Assembly: GCA_022842745.1 (NCBI GenBank)
Contig: JALHPA010000076.1
Span: 1-8,597 of the forward strand
DNA length: 8,597 nt
Direction of reading: 5' to 3'
From: Pirellulales bacterium
GTDB taxonomy: Bacteria > Planctomycetota > Planctomycetia > Pirellulales > JALHPA01
The notes under the pieces are model-generated. The model was not told the DNA's origin, ran no database searches, and saw only the letters and a program-made list of their open reading frames with translations. Positions 6,220-8,597 of this stretch are shown in pieces (within the stretch, counting starts at the first letter, position 1; each line of letters starts with the position of its first letter). Position numbers and translations under genes: made by a program.

Positions 6220-7497
6220 CTAGTCTTTGGGACCAATACAATAAAGCGCCTTGGCGGTGCGGATGAACAAGCAGCCTTGGGAGGCGGCGGGGGATGCCTG
6301 GCATGGCTCTCCGATGGAATTGACGCTGATGTCCTGCAACTTCTCGTCAGCGCTGAGGATTGTGCATGTGGCGTTCTCGTCTAGGAAGTAGAGCTTGCCG
6401 TTGGCGGCGATGGGGGAGGCGGAGAAGTTTCCGCCGATGCGCTTGCGGGCGAGGATCTTTCCGTCCTTGGCATCGAGGCAACTGACGATGCCGTTGTCGG
6501 TGACGGTGAACAGATGCGGCTTAACGTAGATCGGCGAGGCCTGGTTGGGAACGCCGGTTTTTTGCTCCCAGACGATGTGGGATTTGGTTACGTCGCCCGA
6601 GCCATCAATGCGGACGGCGCGGATGGTCGGATCTTCGAAGCCGGAGACGGAGTATACAATTCCGTCGTCGCCGAGAACGAGGGAGGGGACGACCCCTTCG
6701 CCTTGGCTGTAGGCGCTCCAGAGGCGTTCGCCGTTGCGGGGATCGAAACCTTGGATGACGTCGCCTGCGCCGCTGAGCAGGAGGGATTTTCCCTGAGATT
6801 CGGCGAGTAGGGGGGTGACGTGGGCGATGCGGGAGGGGCCGCGCTTGCCAATCCAGCGGCGCTGGCCAGTGCGTTTATCGAGGGCGACCAGTTCCGCCTG
6901 GTCCCAGGGGATTTTCCAGCCGACCTGTTTGTTGTCGCCGTCGCTGGAGCCGTCGAATGGCATGACGAGCAGGTCGCCGACCAATCGGGGCGAAGCGCCG
7001 AGACCGTGTTGGCTATAGAATTTTTTCTCGACATTGGTCCAGGCGATTGAACCATCGACGTTGACGGCCGCAATTCCGCCGCCGCCGAACACGGCGTAGA
7101 CGCGTTCTCCGTCGGTCACGGGCGTGGGGGTGGCGTAGCTGTTTTTGCCCTCTTTACGGCGGAGCTCCTGTTCGAATACCGCGGTTGTCCAGAGCGGGCG
7201 GCCGGAAGTGCGGTCGAAGGCGAGGACCTGGCAGCGGCGGCCTTCTTCACTGGCCGCGGTCAGGAACACCTGATCGCCGAACACGATGGGCGAGGACCAG
7301 CCTTCGCCGGGAACTGGAACGCGCCAGGCGACGCCATCGGTCTTGGACCAATTCTCTGGGAGGATCTTTTCCGAGGAGATGCCTTGGCCGGTGGGACCGC
7401 GGAAGCCGGGCCAGTTTTCCGCGGTTGCGCGCGGGGAATGGAGCGCCAGGGAAGTCAAGGCGAGCAAGAGTACGGCGGAGTTGCGTGGGAGGAACAT
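6220..7497 (-). CDS. Secreted PQQ-like beta-propeller repeat protein
   Basis: 425 residues. A signal peptide is clear: MFLPRN, hydrophobic SAVLLLALTSLAL, and a likely cleavage after ATA at 26, giving a mature start ENWPGFRGPTGQG. This opening is typical of the planctomycete secreted PQQ-like propellers. The rest is made of about eight repeats. Each opens with an SP/TP-type turn (near 68, 122, 168, 228, 271, 320, 360, 401) and carries patterns such as VLAFDRTSGRPLW, LVALDKRTGQRRW, IQGFDPRNGERLW and VSCLDAKDGKILA, the 'D-x-x-x-G-x-x-x-W' signature of PQQ-like blades. The repeat family includes quinoprotein dehydrogenases and the scaffold BamB. I see no haem motif or other sign of a redox enzyme, so a binding or scaffold role is as likely as an enzymatic one. 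It should act outside the cytoplasmic membrane. It lies between psd (15-base gap) and the lipoprotein (32-base gap). Confidence 0.92.
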   Translation of the reverse strand: MFLPRNSAVLLLALTSLALHSPRATAENWPGFRGPTGQGISSEKILPENWSKTDGVAWRVPVPGEGWSSPIVFGDQVFLTAASEEGRRCQVLAFDRTSGRPLWTTAVFEQELRRKEGKNSYATPTPVTDGERVYAVFGGGGIAAVNVDGSIAWTNVEKKFYSQHGLGASPRLVGDLLVMPFDGSSDGDNKQVGWKIPWDQAELVALDKRTGQRRWIGKRGPSRIAHVTPLLAESQGKSLLLSGAGDVIQGFDPRNGERLWSAYSQGEGVVPSLVLGDDGIVYSVSGFEDPTIRAVRIDGSGDVTKSHIVWEQKTGVPNQASPIYVKPHLFTVTDNGIVSCLDAKDGKILARKRIGGNFSASPIAANGKLYFLDENATCTILSADEKLQDISVNSIGEPCQASPAASQGCLFIRTAKALYCIGPKD

Positions 7498-7512
7498 ATT
7501 TGAAGTGGGCGA

Positions 7513-8463
7513 TTAGGAGGTGTAGCGGGCGATGATGTCGCTGCCTGCGCGGAGGGATTGGCCGGGTTTGGCGACGACTTCCAGCCCGTCGGCGGGGACG
7601 ATGAGTTCGGTGCGGGAGCCGAGTTTTATCATACCGAATTTGTGTCCACGATCGACGGTTTCGCCGGGGCGGAGTTCGCAAATGATGCGGCGGGCGATGA
7701 GGCCGGAGATCTGGCGGACGACGCAGCGGCGATGCGGGGGGGCGGTTTCTTCGAGGCCGATCCAGAGGTTTTCGTTGACGATCGCGCTTTCGGGGTCGAG
7801 CGCGTTGAGGAACTTGCCGGGGGAGTAGTGCAGTTTGACGACGCGGGCTTGGGAGGGGGCGCGGTTGATGTGGACGTTGAAAATGGAGAGGAAGATGCCG
7901 ATGCGGACGGCGGGGCCGCCGATGAAATCGTGGTGGTCCAGACGCGTGATTTCGACGAGCTTGCCGTCGGCGGGAGAGACGAGGATGTGGGGATCGGCAG
8001 GGATTTGGCGGGGAGGATCGCGAAAAAACCAGAGGACGAGAAGTAGCGGGATGCCTGGGAGGATGGCGAGGTAAGGCCAGGGGGTGAACGCGAGGGCGAC
8101 CGTAGCGGCGAGGAGTGGCCAGCCCATGAGTTGGAGTTCGGCGAGGCCCCAGCGTGCGAAGCCGAGATGGTTTCGCCAGCGGAAAGGGTCGTGCTGGGGG
8201 GACCAATGGGCCGTGCAGAGGTTGCGGACGTATTTGAGGTCGCGGGGGTCGAGGACTTCGTGGAAGGCGCCGGATGTGGCGCCGAGGCGGCGGTCGGCCA
8301 TGCGGCGGACGTAGGCGGGGCGGAAGCGTTTGAGGTAGGCGCGGCGGAGGCGGCCCCAGGCGAGTTCTAGGGAGTAGCAGAGGCCGCCGCCGGGTTGGAC
8401 GCTGGGCAGGTTGGAGGCGGGGGTCGCGGCGGGGGGAGCAGGATGGGGAGGAGCGTGGCTCAT
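7513..8463 (-). CDS. psd: Phosphatidylserine decarboxylase with N-terminal extension
   Basis: Converts phosphatidylserine to phosphatidylethanolamine at the membrane, using a pyruvoyl group made by self-cleavage. 316 residues from the first ATG. The catalytic part (about 146-316) has SPADGKL with Asp166, FLSIFNVHINRAP with His198, and GMIKLGSRTELIVP. Cleavage is expected between Gly282 and Ser283, Ser283 becoming the pyruvoyl. The GSRTE form resembles the short archaeal-type Psd rather than the E. coli LGST type. Two hydrophobic segments lie at about 111-127 and 131-147. Ahead of them is a Pro/Ala-rich start (1-26) and a basic, Trp/Arg-rich domain (28-108) containing HEVLDPRDLKYVRN, which is not part of the core enzyme. 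No Shine-Dalgarno site precedes the ATG at 8463 and the frame stays open to the window edge, so the true start could be further upstream. It is the first visible gene of the minus-strand operon. Confidence 0.93.
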   Translation of the reverse strand: MSHAPPHPAPPAATPASNLPSVQPGGGLCYSLELAWGRLRRAYLKRFRPAYVRRMADRRLGATSGAFHEVLDPRDLKYVRNLCTAHWSPQHDPFRWRNHLGFARWGLAELQLMGWPLLAATVALAFTPWPYLAILPGIPLLLVLWFFRDPPRQIPADPHILVSPADGKLVEITRLDHHDFIGGPAVRIGIFLSIFNVHINRAPSQARVVKLHYSPGKFLNALDPESAIVNENLWIGLEETAPPHRRCVVRQISGLIARRIICELRPGETVDRGHKFGMIKLGSRTELIVPADGLEVVAKPGQSLRAGSDIIARYTS

Positions 8464-8597
8464 TTGAGCGGTGTGGGAAGGCCAGTGGGGCGGGGGCGAG
8501 GGGGGAATGGGTTGGGCCTGCCGGGCAATGGTATCGGTCGGGGAGGGTTTAGAAAAGGCAGCGGCGGGGCGGTTTTCGGGGAGAGGGAAGGGGGAGT
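8464..8597. other. G-rich region upstream of psd with G-quadruplex motif
   Basis: No separate gene is visible. The plus strand is strongly purine-rich, with many G runs; the minus strand is pyrimidine-rich. The psd frame has no stop here (44 codons, about half proline and serine) and also no ATG, GTG or TTG. Between 8487 and 8516 the plus strand has five G runs of 4, 5, 6, 3 and 3 bases separated by 1-3 bases, which fits a G-quadruplex. A weaker cluster lies at 8566-8594. No promoter is recognisable. Confidence 0.5.

Noticed and set aside
6188..6304. Longer lipoprotein start at 6304
   Set aside because: It would overlap the beta-propeller gene by 85 bases and bury the signal peptide. The ATG at 6187 has its own AGAGGG site.
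7247..8206. 319-residue minus-strand frame across psd and the beta-propeller
   Set aside because: It overlaps two well-supported genes in another frame and is an Arg/Pro-rich translation typical of an out-of-frame GC-rich reading.
1..8597. CRISPR array, tRNA or rRNA gene, insertion sequence, toxin-antitoxin or defence module
   Set aside because: No regularly spaced repeats, no cloverleaf, no transposase and no such protein motifs were seen on either strand.

Overview
The window holds nine protein-coding genes in two converging blocks, and every one has a chromosomal, housekeeping or cell-envelope look. DNA is GC-rich. The source is most likely a planctomycete. This is inferred from family resemblance, not from a marker gene: a secreted PQQ-like beta-propeller whose mature end begins ENWPGFRGPTG, a phosphatidylserine decarboxylase with a long N-terminal domain, and a lipoprotein built of repeated 'GW' modules are all styles I associate with that phylum. 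I see no mobile element, CRISPR array, tRNA, rRNA or obvious defence or secondary-metabolite system.

Plus strand, 1-4190: (1) the 3' part of a RhlE-type DEAD-box RNA helicase, cut by the left window edge inside its Q-motif region; (2) a 178-base gap with a possible stem-loop; (3) a 71-residue His-rich protein with one membrane segment; (4) a 215-residue all-helical protein distantly like acyl-carrier-protein phosphodiesterase (AcpH); (5) a 227-base gap with no clear feature; (6) a ketose 3-epimerase-type TIM-barrel protein with the full metal and substrate residue set; (7) a thioredoxin-fold protein with a WCGDC active site and family-specific flanks.

Minus strand, 8597-4193, in reading order: phosphatidylserine decarboxylase (psd), secreted PQQ-like beta-propeller, multi-module lipoprotein, tRNA adenosine deaminase (tadA). 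The gaps are only 15, 32 and 18 bases, so this is probably one operon. It joins phospholipid synthesis, two exported proteins and a tRNA wobble-editing enzyme. The thioredoxin-like gene and tadA end tail to tail with 2 bases between their stop codons.

Points most worth a second look: the internal four-fold repeat of the lipoprotein; the psd reading frame, which stays open to the right window edge beyond its first ATG; a five-run G-quadruplex motif just upstream of that ATG; the His-rich small membrane protein; and the AcpH-like protein. I found no convincing new multi-gene system.
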